Assembly (NCBI GenBank): GCA_027858915.1
Contig: JAQIBT010000155.1
Span: forward strand, 1 to 64,000
DNA length: 64,000 nucleotides
Direction of reading: 5' to 3'
DNA from: Salinisphaera sp.
GTDB lineage: Bacteria > Pseudomonadota > Gammaproteobacteria > Nevskiales > Salinisphaeraceae
Part shown: positions 9,515 to 17,414 of the stretch, piece after piece
Layout: each line of letters opens with the position of its first letter
Numbering within the stretch: position 1 is the first letter of the stretch
The notes under the pieces: generated by a model
What the model saw: the letters and a program-made list of their open reading frames with translations, nothing else
What the model was told of the DNA's origin: nothing
The model's database searches: none
Made by a program: the position numbers and the translations under genes

Positions 9515-9771
9515 GGATCCTGGGCCGTGTGCGAGCACACGACGTGCCTCGCACACCGCGCCCATAGGCAAAGACATTGGCTGACACCTGCTCGGCATCT
9601 GGCGGCCAGGAGGTTCGTACCGGGACGCTCAGCATTGACTGGCCTGATCCATGGCATGCGGGCATTCGATCTCGTAGCGCGGAGTGGGCCCGCTGTCCCT
9701 CCAACTGTTTTATCTTCATCGAGTACCGTGCCGTAAGCATCTTGTGCAGGGCCGGCACCGAGGTAACCTAG

Positions 9772-10794
9772 ATGAGCACATCTGTTTCACCGGCGACCAA
9801 CAACACACTGGCTTCGTTTCGCCTGGCATCCATTCAAGAGGACGAACCCGGTCCGAAGTGGCAAGCGCTTTTCAACGCTCATTGGCCGCAATACAAGACC
9901 TGGTTTCTGTCAGAAGGCGAACTCGCGCGTCCAGGCTACATGACGTCAGTCAGACACCTTCGAACGCATATGCCAGAGCTCGTCGGGACCTACGAGAAGC
10001 TGGTTGAACTCGCCGGCGGCGGCGATCTTGCAGCGCGTTTTCTAAGTTTCTATCGCCCACCACCCTATCTGCTGGGCTGCTCGCAGGCCGTCTGGGCCGG
10101 CGAGAAGCCGCTGCTGATCCGCAATTACGACTACAGTCCAATCCTGTTCGAGTGGGCGCTGCTGAAAACCTGCTGGCGGCGGCCCGTGATTGCCATCAGT
10201 GATTGTCTGTGGGGCGTGCTGGACGGGATAAACGACGCGGGCCTTGCAGTTTCGCTGGCCTTCGGCGGCCGCAAGCGCACGGGTGATGGTTTTGGTGTGC
10301 CGCTGGTGCTGCGTTATCTCCTGGAAGTCTGCGACGACGTACGCCAAGCCTGCCTCGCATTACGACGCATCGGCGTGCACATGACCTACAACCTCACGCT
10401 GCTGGATCGCTCAGGGGTATTCGTCACGGCGTATATGGCGCCCGACCGCAAACCACGGTTTGTGCGATCGCCGGTGAGTACCAATCATCAGGACCGTATC
10501 GAATGGCCCGCCTATGCGCGCATGAGTGCGAGCGTCGAGCGCCGGGCCTTTCTGGAAGAGCGGCTAGCGGACCAGAGTGAAACCGCAGGCCGCTTCGTCA
10601 ACCGCTTCCTCCGGTCGCCGATCTATCGCACTCGTTACGAGCGGGCCTTCGGCACGCTATACACGGCCATCTATCATCCGGCCGAAGGGCGCGCTGAATA
10701 CCGCTGGCCAGGCCGGCCAGCACTAAGTCAGTCTTTCGACTCTTTCAAGGAAGGAGAGGAAACCGTGCATCTGGACTGCGGAATAAGCGCCTAA
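9772..10794 (+). CDS. C45-family acyltransferase/hydrolase (Ntn fold)
   Basis: This 340-residue protein belongs to peptidase family C45, the group of isopenicillin N acyltransferase: self-processing Ntn hydrolases whose new N-terminal cysteine transfers or hydrolyses acyl groups on amides. The likely nucleophile is C103 in YLLGCSQAVW, followed by the conserved LIRNYDYSP. DCLWGVLDGINDAGLAVSLAFGG and STNHQ also match the family. The tail LSQSFDSFKEGEETV is a conserved C-terminal block. Cleavage before C103 would give subunits of about 11 and 27 kDa. No signal peptide is seen, so it should act in the cytoplasm. It is the fourth plus-strand gene of the cassette but stands 419 bases from the ATP-grasp gene, with a repeat between, so it may have its own promoter. 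Confidence 0.85.
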   Translation: MSTSVSPATNNTLASFRLASIQEDEPGPKWQALFNAHWPQYKTWFLSEGELARPGYMTSVRHLRTHMPELVGTYEKLVELAGGGDLAARFLSFYRPPPYLLGCSQAVWAGEKPLLIRNYDYSPILFEWALLKTCWRRPVIAISDCLWGVLDGINDAGLAVSLAFGGRKRTGDGFGVPLVLRYLLEVCDDVRQACLALRRIGVHMTYNLTLLDRSGVFVTAYMAPDRKPRFVRSPVSTNHQDRIEWPAYARMSASVERRAFLEERLADQSETAGRFVNRFLRSPIYRTRYERAFGTLYTAIYHPAEGRAEYRWPGRPALSQSFDSFKEGEETVHLDCGISA

Positions 10795-11399
10795 AATGCT
10801 TGCAAGTCTGGGTTGACGCCGCCTGATTCGACCAGTTGATCATTTTATTCGAATGAAGCGCTTTTTCCGTCGAAAGCCCTTGTTTCTGATACACGTCACC
10901 GGCTCGCTGGGCTCATACGTCCTCCTGCAAGGCCATCCGCATCAGGTCACCACGGGGTTCAAGTCCGTGGAACCTTGTCTTTCCCAGCCGGCGATCAGAT
11001 GCATCCCAGCCTCCGGGCGTTTCCACGGGGTCCCGAGCGTTGATGGATTTCGCATAGCCGCTGTGCTGCGCGGTGCGCTTGTCGATACTGGATCGTCATC
11101 GGCAATTGCCCTGTGCGGCCAATCACCGCACCATGCAACGGCGAGTCCGTGCCTGAAACGGCTATTTCTGGACGGAGACCCGTTAAGCACGCTAGTGTGG
11201 AACGCCGCATCCAACGACCACCAGGGTCGCCAGGCTCGTTCATAGCGCCAAGGGGCCCGATCAGGATATTTCCCTATCCATGAATCGTTTCGCCGTGTTA
11301 AAGATATAAAGTCGTGCTTGCCTGGTTTTTGCGGATAAATAGTCTCCGTCGAGCTCGGTAAAAGGCCGGAAAGGCAAGCAATTTTAAAAGGATAAAACT
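10795..11399. other. Intergenic region upstream of putA
   Basis: About 600 bases hold no gene I can support. One open frame (10853-11245, plus) lacks a recognisable domain, a good ribosome binding site and any family resemblance. The last ~120 bases are AT-richer and should contain the putA promoter; AAAAGGATAAAACT just before 11400 is the putA ribosome binding site. Confidence 0.5.
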
Positions 11400-14300
11400 A
11401 TGAGACCTCAGCAGTCACAGACTCCAGAGCTTGTCGACAGCCGGCAGGCACTACGCGACTACTACCTTGCTGATGAGCACAAGGTTATTCACGAGATGAT
11501 TGCTGGCGCTCAGTTGTCGCCGGCGGAGCGTGAGGCAATTTCTGCCCGCGCGGCCAATCTGGTGCGCGGTGTGCGCAAGAATGCCAAGCCCACCATCATG
11601 GAGAAGTTCCTGGCGGAATACGGCCTCACCACCAAAGAGGGCGTTGCCCTGATGTGTCTGGCCGAGGCGCTGCTACGCGTGCCAGACAGCACGACCGTCA
11701 ATGATCTGATTGAAGACAAGATCAGCTCCGGCGCCTGGAGCACCCACAAGGGTAAGGCTTCATCATCGCTGATCAACACCGCGACCGTGGCGTTGCTGAT
11801 GACCAGTAACCTGCTGAAGGACTCCGAGCGTAGCAGCGTGGGCGATACGCTCCGCAAAATGGTCAAGCGCCTGGGCGAGCCGGTGATTCGCACGGTCGCT
11901 GGCCAGGCCATGAAAGAGATGGGGCGCCAATTCGTGCTGGGGCGCGACATCAAGGAAGCTCAGAACGAAGCCAAAGAATACATGGCCAAGGGCTATACCT
12001 ACTCTTACGACATGTTGGGTGAAGCCGCCCGCACAGACGACGACGCCAAGCATTACTTCGAATCCTATTCCGATGCTATCGACCACATCGCCAAGAACTG
12101 CAAGGGCGATGTGCGCAAGAACCCGGGTATTTCGGTCAAACTGTCGGCGTTGCTGGCCCGCTACGAATACGGCAACAAAGAACGGGTGATGAACGAGCTG
12201 CTGCCCCGTGCCCGCACACTGGTGAAGAAGGCAGCCGCCGCCAACATGGGCTTCAACATCGATGCCGAAGAACAGGACCGACTGGACCTGTCTCTGGATG
12301 TGATAGAGGCGATTGTGTCAGACCCGGGGCTGGCCGGCTGGGATGGCTTCGGTGTGGTGGTTCAGGCCTACGGCAAACGCGCCTCTTTCGCGCTGGACTG
12401 GCTCTACGGCCTGGCTGAAAAATACGATCGCCGCTTCATGGTTCGGCTGGTCAAAGGGGCGTACTGGGATGCGGAAATCAAGCGCGCCCAGATGATGGGC
12501 CTGAATGGCTTCCCGGTATTTACGCGGAAAGCCTGCAGTGACGTTTCATTCCTGTCCTGTGCGACCAAACTGCTGAACATGACTGATCGGATTTATCCGC
12601 AGTTTGCCACCCACAATGCCCATTCGGTGTCGTCGATCCTGGAGCTGGCCAAGTCCAAGGGCGTGGACAACTACGAATTCCAGCGTCTGCACGGTATGGG
12701 CGAGTCCCTGCACGATGAGGTGCTGAAAGTGAGTGGCGTGCCGTGTCGTATCTATGCACCGGTCGGCCCGCACAAGCACTTGTTGGCCTACCTGGTTCGT
12801 CGTCTGTTGGAGAACGGGGCCAACAGTTCTTTCGTTAATCAGCTTTCTGACGATAGCATTACGCCGGAAGAAATCGCCAAGGATCCGATTGATTCGGTCA
12901 AGGAAATGGGGGACAACATTTCCAGCAAGGCGATTGTCCACCCGTTCAAGCTGTTCGGGGCACAGCGTCGTAATTCCAAGGGCTGGGATATTACCAACCC
13001 CGTCACGGTAAAAGAGATTGATGCGGGGCGCGACGCCTATCGTGATCATCGCTGGAATGGCGGGCCGATGATTGCCGGTGAGGTATCCGGTACGGAAATT
13101 CAGGTCGTGCATAACCCGGCTAATCCGGACGATACCGTCGGCCATGTTACCCAGGCGTCCGAGGAAGACGTCAACACCGCAATTACAGCGGCTCAGGAAG
13201 GCTTCAAGGCCTGGTCTGCCAAGCCGGCTGAAGAGCGGGCAGAATGCCTGCGTAAAGTGGCGGATCTGTACGAAGAAAACGCCTTTGAGCTTTTCGCGCT
13301 GGCCACCCGGGAAGCTGGCAAGTCGCTGCTGGATGGCATTGCCGAGATCCGCGAGGCAGTGGATTTCGCCCTTTACTATGCCAACGAGGGCGTGCGTTAC
13401 AAGGATAGCGCAGAGGCGCGCGGGGTCACGGTGTGTATTTCACCCTGGAACTTCCCGCTGGCCATCTTTACCGGCCAGATCATGGCGAACCTGGTGGCAG
13501 GTAACGCGGTTCTGGCGAAGCCGGCCGAGCAGACGTCGCTTCTGGCAGTTCGTGCGGTCGAGTTGATGCACGAGGCGGGCATTCCCAAAGACGTGATCCA
13601 ACTGCTGCCAGGCACCGGTGCCACAGTTGGCGGGGCTCTAACCTCCGATGCTCGTGTTTCCGGCGTGTGCTTCACCGGCTCGACGGCCACAGCCCAGCGA
13701 ATCAACAAGGCAATGGCGGAAAATCTAGCGCCCGATGCATCGCTGGTGGCAGAAACCGGCGGATTGAATGCCATGATCGTGGATTCGACTGCTCTACCGG
13801 AACAGGTCGTCCGCGACGTACTGGCTTCTTCCTTTCAGAGTGCAGGGCAGCGCTGTTCGGCACTTCGCATGCTGTATGTGCAGAAGGACATTGCCGATAA
13901 TCTATTGGACATGCTCTACGGCGCAATGGATGAACTGGGTATCGGCGACCCCTGGCTGCTGTCAACGGACGTTGGGCCGGTGATTGATGAGACCGCAAGA
14001 AAGAAAATCGTGGATCACTGCGACAAGTTCGAGGCCAAGGGGCGATTGCTGAAGAAAATGCGGGTTCCGGAAAACGGCACGTTCGTTTCTCCGGCCGTCA
14101 TCCGCGTCAACGGCATTGAAGAGATGGAAGAGGAAGTGTTCGGGCCAGTACTGCATGTGGCCACTTTTGCAGCCAAGGACATCGACAAGGTTGTGGATTC
14201 CGTCAATGCCAAGGGCTACGGCTTGACGTTCGGTATTCACACCCGGGTCGACCGCCGTGCCGAGCGCATTACAAGCCGGATCAAGGTCGGCAACGTCTAC

Positions 14301-15029
14301 GTCAACCGGAATCAGATCGGGGCGATCGTAGGCTCTCAGCCCTTCGGCGGTGAAGGCTTGTCCGGCACCGGCCCGAAAGCGGGTGGCCCGCAGTACGTCC
14401 GCCGTTTCATGAAAGGCGAGACCGTTGAGGTGGCCGCTGATTCTGCTGGCAAGAAGATTGAGGTAAAAGCGCTGCAGAGCCTGATTGGCAAGCTGGATTC
14501 GCTCAAGGCCCAGAATCCTGGCGAACGTATGAAAGCATTGAAGCCGATCTTTGGCGATGCGCCGGCGCCGTTGGATGCCGAAGTTGAAGACATGCCGGGA
14601 CCCACCGGTGAGATGAACCGTCTGTCCAATCACGCCCGCGGCGTTGTACTGTGTCTTGGCCCGAACAAGGACACGGCTCTTGAGCAGGCCAGAACGGCAT
14701 TGTCTCAGGGCAACAAAGTGGTTGTGATCGCACCGGGGGTTGAGGATCAGGTCAACAAGGCGGCGAAAGCCGGATTGCCGATCGTCGGCATCGACGGCCA
14801 GTTGGAGCCAGCGACACTGGCAACCGCCCACGGGTTCGAAGCGGTTGTGAGCTGTGCTGAGCCCTCCGTGCTGCGCGAATACCGCCAGGCACTGGCAAAG
14901 CGTGATGGTGCATTACTACCGTTGATCACGGAACACACTCTGGATCAGCGGTTCGTCATTGAGCGCCATTTGTGTGTCGACACCACCGCCGCGGGTGGTA
15001 ACGCAAGCCTGATTGCCGCTTCGGAGTGA
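11400..15029 (+). CDS. putA: PutA, bifunctional proline dehydrogenase/P5C dehydrogenase
   Basis: The 1209-residue enzyme oxidises proline to glutamate in two steps and passes P5C between its active sites by an internal channel. The FAD-dependent proline dehydrogenase barrel covers roughly residues 150-480 (NIDAEEQDRLDLSLDV, RLVKGAYWDAE, ATHNAHS, QRLHGMGE). The aldehyde dehydrogenase domain covers about 530-1010, with the catalytic cysteine C819 in FQSAGQRCSALR and VAETGGLNAMIV. A C-terminal domain extends to the end, as in long bifunctional PutA. There is no N-terminal ribbon-helix-helix, so it does not regulate its own gene as E. coli PutA does. Third codon positions look less GC-rich than in neighbouring genes, which hints at a different history. 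AAGGA precedes the ATG. Confidence 0.96.
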   Translation: MRPQQSQTPELVDSRQALRDYYLADEHKVIHEMIAGAQLSPAEREAISARAANLVRGVRKNAKPTIMEKFLAEYGLTTKEGVALMCLAEALLRVPDSTTVNDLIEDKISSGAWSTHKGKASSSLINTATVALLMTSNLLKDSERSSVGDTLRKMVKRLGEPVIRTVAGQAMKEMGRQFVLGRDIKEAQNEAKEYMAKGYTYSYDMLGEAARTDDDAKHYFESYSDAIDHIAKNCKGDVRKNPGISVKLSALLARYEYGNKERVMNELLPRARTLVKKAAAANMGFNIDAEEQDRLDLSLDVIEAIVSDPGLAGWDGFGVVVQAYGKRASFALDWLYGLAEKYDRRFMVRLVKGAYWDAEIKRAQMMGLNGFPVFTRKACSDVSFLSCATKLLNMTDRIYPQFATHNAHSVSSILELAKSKGVDNYEFQRLHGMGESLHDEVLKVSGVPCRIYAPVGPHKHLLAYLVRRLLENGANSSFVNQLSDDSITPEEIAKDPIDSVKEMGDNISSKAIVHPFKLFGAQRRNSKGWDITNPVTVKEIDAGRDAYRDHRWNGGPMIAGEVSGTEIQVVHNPANPDDTVGHVTQASEEDVNTAITAAQEGFKAWSAKPAEERAECLRKVADLYEENAFELFALATREAGKSLLDGIAEIREAVDFALYYANEGVRYKDSAEARGVTVCISPWNFPLAIFTGQIMANLVAGNAVLAKPAEQTSLLAVRAVELMHEAGIPKDVIQLLPGTGATVGGALTSDARVSGVCFTGSTATAQRINKAMAENLAPDASLVAETGGLNAMIVDSTALPEQVVRDVLASSFQSAGQRCSALRMLYVQKDIADNLLDMLYGAMDELGIGDPWLLSTDVGPVIDETARKKIVDHCDKFEAKGRLLKKMRVPENGTFVSPAVIRVNGIEEMEEEVFGPVLHVATFAAKDIDKVVDSVNAKGYGLTFGIHTRVDRRAERITSRIKVGNVYVNRNQIGAIVGSQPFGGEGLSGTGPKAGGPQYVRRFMKGETVEVAADSAGKKIEVKALQSLIGKLDSLKAQNPGERMKALKPIFGDAPAPLDAEVEDMPGPTGEMNRLSNHARGVVLCLGPNKDTALEQARTALSQGNKVVVIAPGVEDQVNKAAKAGLPIVGIDGQLEPATLATAHGFEAVVSCAEPSVLREYRQALAKRDGALLPLITEHTLDQRFVIERHLCVDTTAAGGNASLIAASE

Positions 15030-15035
15030 GGGCCT

Positions 15036-15065
15036 GGCCGGAATCAGTCTCAACTGATTCCGGCC
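15036..15065 (+). terminator. Putative putA terminator hairpin
   Basis: A perfect 13-base-pair stem (GGCCGGAATCAGT paired with ACTGATTCCGGCC) with a four-base loop starts six bases after the putA stop codon. There is no clear run of T, so it may act mainly as an RNA-stabilising 3' hairpin. Confidence 0.7.
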
Positions 15066-15166
15066 TCCCCATATCGGAGGCGTTGGTTGAAAATCGAGGG
15101 ATGACAACCAGTGCCTGCTCGCGTCAGGCCACCCGATCATCATTCAGCGCCTCTGAACACAGCGCA

Positions 15167-15223
15167 AATCAGTCCTTAGACTCATCCAAGGAAGGATATG
15201 AAGCTGTGCTCCTGAGTCAATAG
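15167..15223 (+). pseudogene. Possible remnant of a C45-family gene 3' end
   Basis: In one open frame the bases encode NQSLDSSKEGYEAVLLSQ and a stop. This resembles the conserved C-terminal block of the C45 protein at 9772-10794 (SQSFDSFKEGEETVHLD), including the DS-KEG core. No other part of a C45 gene is seen upstream, where putA ends about 140 bases earlier. It may be the leftover of a second C45 gene removed when putA arrived, or chance similarity over a short stretch. Confidence 0.35.
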
Positions 15224-15227
15224 AGCG

Positions 15228-15261
15228 TCACCTGGCCGTGAAGAACGCCACGGCCAGGTGA
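15228..15261 (-). terminator. Putative hpnH terminator hairpin
   Basis: TCACCTGGCCGTG pairs perfectly with CACGGCCAGGTGA across an eight-base loop. The 13-bp stem starts 9 bases past the hpnH stop codon. The hairpin reads in both directions and could also block transcription coming from putA. No strong T run is present on either side. Confidence 0.72.
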
Positions 15262-15270
15262 GTCTCGCTA

Positions 15271-16419
15271 TCAGCTAACCTCGGATACCTGCTCTTCGGT
15301 CTTGTCCGAGCGACGGCCGATTGACGAGATCGGGATACGCGTTGCCGTCGCCTCAGACCGGTCGCCGTAGAGAATCGGCAGTTCTTCGGCAAACGGTCCA
15401 GATAGCTGTGGGCCGCGGATCATGCTCTTGAGCGCCTTGAGCGGATGGTTGAAGGTGTCTTCGACCGCCGTGCCCTCGTAACCACAGTGCGCCATGCAGT
15501 TATCGCACTTGGGATTGCGACCCACCCCGTAGTTTTCCCACTTGGTGTTCTCGATCAAGCCTTTGTAGGTCTTTTCATAACCTTCGTCGACAAGCAGATA
15601 GCAAGGCTTCTGCCAGCCGAAGATGTTATAGGTCACGTTCGACCAAGGCGTGCACTGGTAGGTTTCGTTGCCGGCCAGAAAATCCAGGAACAGTGACGAA
15701 TGGTTGAGCTTCCAGTCAGAGCCACGCTCGCGTCCCGCGCGGAAGATATCGCGGAACAGGTTCTTTGCCTTGGAACGACCCAGAAACACATCCTGGCGCG
15801 GCGCATGCTCGTAGCTGTAGCCCGGCGATACGGTAATGCCTTCGACACCAAGATCGGTGACATAGTCGAAGAAGTCGGCGACTTCTTCCGGCACTTCACC
15901 GTCGAACAGGGTGCAATTGATCGTCACGCGGAAGCCCCGATCACGGGCCATCTCGATTGCCTCGACGGCTTTTTCAAACACGCCGCCCTGACAGACGGAT
16001 TCGTCGTGGCGTTCTTTCAACCCGTCCAGATGCACTGACCAGGTGAAGTACGGCGACGGATCGTAATCGTCCATCTTCTTCTTCATCAGCAGCGCGTTGG
16101 TGCACAGATAGACAAATTTCTTGCGCGCCACAATGCCCTTGATGATCTCTGGCATACCCTTGTGGATCAGCGGCTCACCACCGGGAATCGATACCATCGG
16201 CGCACCGCATTCGTCCACGGCATTGAGCGCGTCCTCGACGCTCATACGCTGCTTGAGAATATCCTTGGGATGATCAATCTTGCCGCATCCAGCGCAAGCC
16301 AGGTTGCACTGAAACAGCGGCTCCAGCATCAGCACCAGAGGATAGCGCTCATTGCGGGCGACCTTCTGGCCCATGATGTAGCGCGCAACGCGGTACTGTT
16401 GAATCAAGGGTACTGACAT
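15271..16419 (-). CDS. hpnH: HpnH, adenosyl-hopane synthase (radical SAM)
   Basis: This 382-residue radical SAM enzyme joins a 5'-deoxyadenosyl group to diploptene to give adenosylhopane, the first step of side-chain extension in C35 hopanoids. The iron-sulfur cluster motif CxxxCxxC is C38/C42/C45 in QCNLACAGCGK. SIPGGEPL, the GGEP motif that binds S-adenosylmethionine, follows. A C-terminal cysteine set (CDNCMAHCGYEG) belongs to the SPASM-like tail region seen in the family. AAGAGGT precedes the ATG by five bases. The gene stands apart from the rest of the hopanoid operon by 509 bases that hold repeats, and likely has its own promoter. Confidence 0.96.
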   Translation of the reverse strand: MSVPLIQQYRVARYIMGQKVARNERYPLVLMLEPLFQCNLACAGCGKIDHPKDILKQRMSVEDALNAVDECGAPMVSIPGGEPLIHKGMPEIIKGIVARKKFVYLCTNALLMKKKMDDYDPSPYFTWSVHLDGLKERHDESVCQGGVFEKAVEAIEMARDRGFRVTINCTLFDGEVPEEVADFFDYVTDLGVEGITVSPGYSYEHAPRQDVFLGRSKAKNLFRDIFRAGRERGSDWKLNHSSLFLDFLAGNETYQCTPWSNVTYNIFGWQKPCYLLVDEGYEKTYKGLIENTKWENYGVGRNPKCDNCMAHCGYEGTAVEDTFNHPLKALKSMIRGPQLSGPFAEELPILYGDRSEATATRIPISSIGRRSDKTEEQVSEVS

Positions 16420-16515
16420 GTCGACCTCTTATTGAACCCAGGCTCTGGTCCGCAAGAAACACGGTGGCTGTGGGTTGCAGCAAAACGATACAGCGAATAA
16501 TAATCACTGTGTTGC

Positions 16516-16544
16516 ATTATACATAGGTCTAGGGCGTGTCGCCT
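16516..16544 (-). promoter_or_regulatory. Candidate hpnH promoter
   Basis: On the minus strand a perfect TATAAT lies at 16521-16516, about 97 bases upstream of the hpnH start codon. The -35 region 17 bases further up (AGGCGA) is poor, so this is a guess based mainly on the -10 hexamer in an AT-rich stretch. Confidence 0.35.
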
Positions 16545-16636
16545 TTTTATCCGGCCCAGAGCTTGCAGGCCTCCAGGGTAAAACTACCAGGACCCGTCAT
16601 ACAAGGCGCAGGGCCCGCTGATAAGAGCAACATGCC

Positions 16637-16816
16637 TAGTGTCCTGTCGCGGGTATTTTGTCGCATTCAGCGAGGCTGCGCGCGTCTGTGGCAAGGCGCG
16701 TCGCGCCGGCAAGGGTCATTTCCCTTGCCAAGCGGCGCAACGCAGACCACGGGCGGGCGCAGCCTCGCCCCACAGGCCAGGTTATTCCACGGCAAAACAC
16801 CCGTGACGGGACACTA
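16637..16816. repeat. MITE-like long palindrome with TA ends
   Basis: The left end TAGTGTCCTGTCGCGGGT returns in near-perfect reverse complement at the right end (ACCCGTGACGGGACACTA), both inside CTAG. Further inward GCGAGGCTGCG matches CGCAGCCTCGC, and the centre is a hairpin (GGCAAGGGTCATTTCCCTTGCC). Length and layout resemble the elements at 2433 and 63171, although the sequences differ. Nothing else was recognised in the hpnH-DUF2147 gap (16420-16928), apart from the promoter candidate and the next repeat. Confidence 0.7.
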
Positions 16817-16864
16817 GATCCACTGCTCATCATTGTTGCACACCACTGCAATAGCAGAACGCCA

Positions 16865-16915
16865 GGAGGCTGTCGGACTCAAGCGATCATAGCGAGCAAG
16901 GCGCAATAGATTAAC
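16865..16915. repeat. Half copy of the 9359 repeat family
   Basis: GGAGGCTGTCGGACTCA is identical to 9359-9375, and similarity continues more weakly for about 30 bases (AGCGA-CAAGG). No inverted second half is found, so this looks like a solo end or a decayed copy lying just past the stop codon of the DUF2147 gene. Confidence 0.55.
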
Positions 16916-16928
16916 CTTGAAGCATCGT

Positions 16929-17414
16929 CTAGGGGCTGCGCGGATCGTCAACGCGCGTCCAGGTGGTGGTCCGGCCGATCAACGGTATGCCAATGTAGCC
17001 GTGCAGTTTCAGATGATCCGGATCGGCCAGCCTTACACGACAATGGAACCAGCGGCCGCGTTCCGGGTCGTAGACCCGGCCATCCACCCATTCGGCTTGA
17101 TCGTCGTCAGATACACGATAATTCAGGTTCTTGAGCGTCTTCATTCCGATCAGGAGCCGGGCTCGTTTGGCCACATCGGGATTCTGCTGATCGGTGACCG
17201 CCTGACCGCCCCGCCCCTGCGGATCGTCCGGCGGATAGCGTGCGTCCCTGAGCCACACGATACGGCCGGGAAAACGGCCGTCCTGGGCTTGGATCTTGAT
17301 GATCGCTTCGCCGCCTGCGGTCTTCCAGAATCCGGCAATCGCCGAGGGCGGTAGCGCTGCGACTGCCAGCCCCGGAATGAACGCCAGCAGGAAGAGCAGG
17401 CCGGGGATACGCAT
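16929..17414 (-). CDS. DUF2147 family secreted protein
   Basis: The 161-residue product has an N-terminal signal peptide (MRIPGLLFLLAFIPGLAVAA, cleavage likely after residue 19 or so) and a DUF2147 domain, seen in AIAGFWKTAGGEAIIKI, FPGRIVWLRD, LIGMKTLKNL and the closing GYIGIPLIGRTTTWTRV. It should be periplasmic; the family has no firm function. The ATG at 17414 overlaps the hpnA stop (TGATG), so translation is probably coupled and the gene belongs to the hopanoid operon. An in-frame GTG one codon earlier is possible. Since hopanoid cargo has to cross the periplasm, a role with HpnN or HpnM is conceivable but unproven. Confidence 0.82.
   Translation of the reverse strand: MRIPGLLFLLAFIPGLAVAALPPSAIAGFWKTAGGEAIIKIQAQDGRFPGRIVWLRDARYPPDDPQGRGGQAVTDQQNPDVAKRARLLIGMKTLKNLNYRVSDDDQAEWVDGRVYDPERGRWFHCRVRLADPDHLKLHGYIGIPLIGRTTTWTRVDDPRSP

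Noticed and set aside
10949-10970. GGTTCAAGTCC between short paired arms, like a tRNA T-arm
   Set aside because: The loop is nine bases instead of seven and no acceptor, anticodon or D-arm can be found around it.
10853-11245. 130-codon ORF upstream of putA
   Set aside because: The sequence is rich in rare patterns, has no domain or good start, and is overlapped by equally long frames on the other strand.
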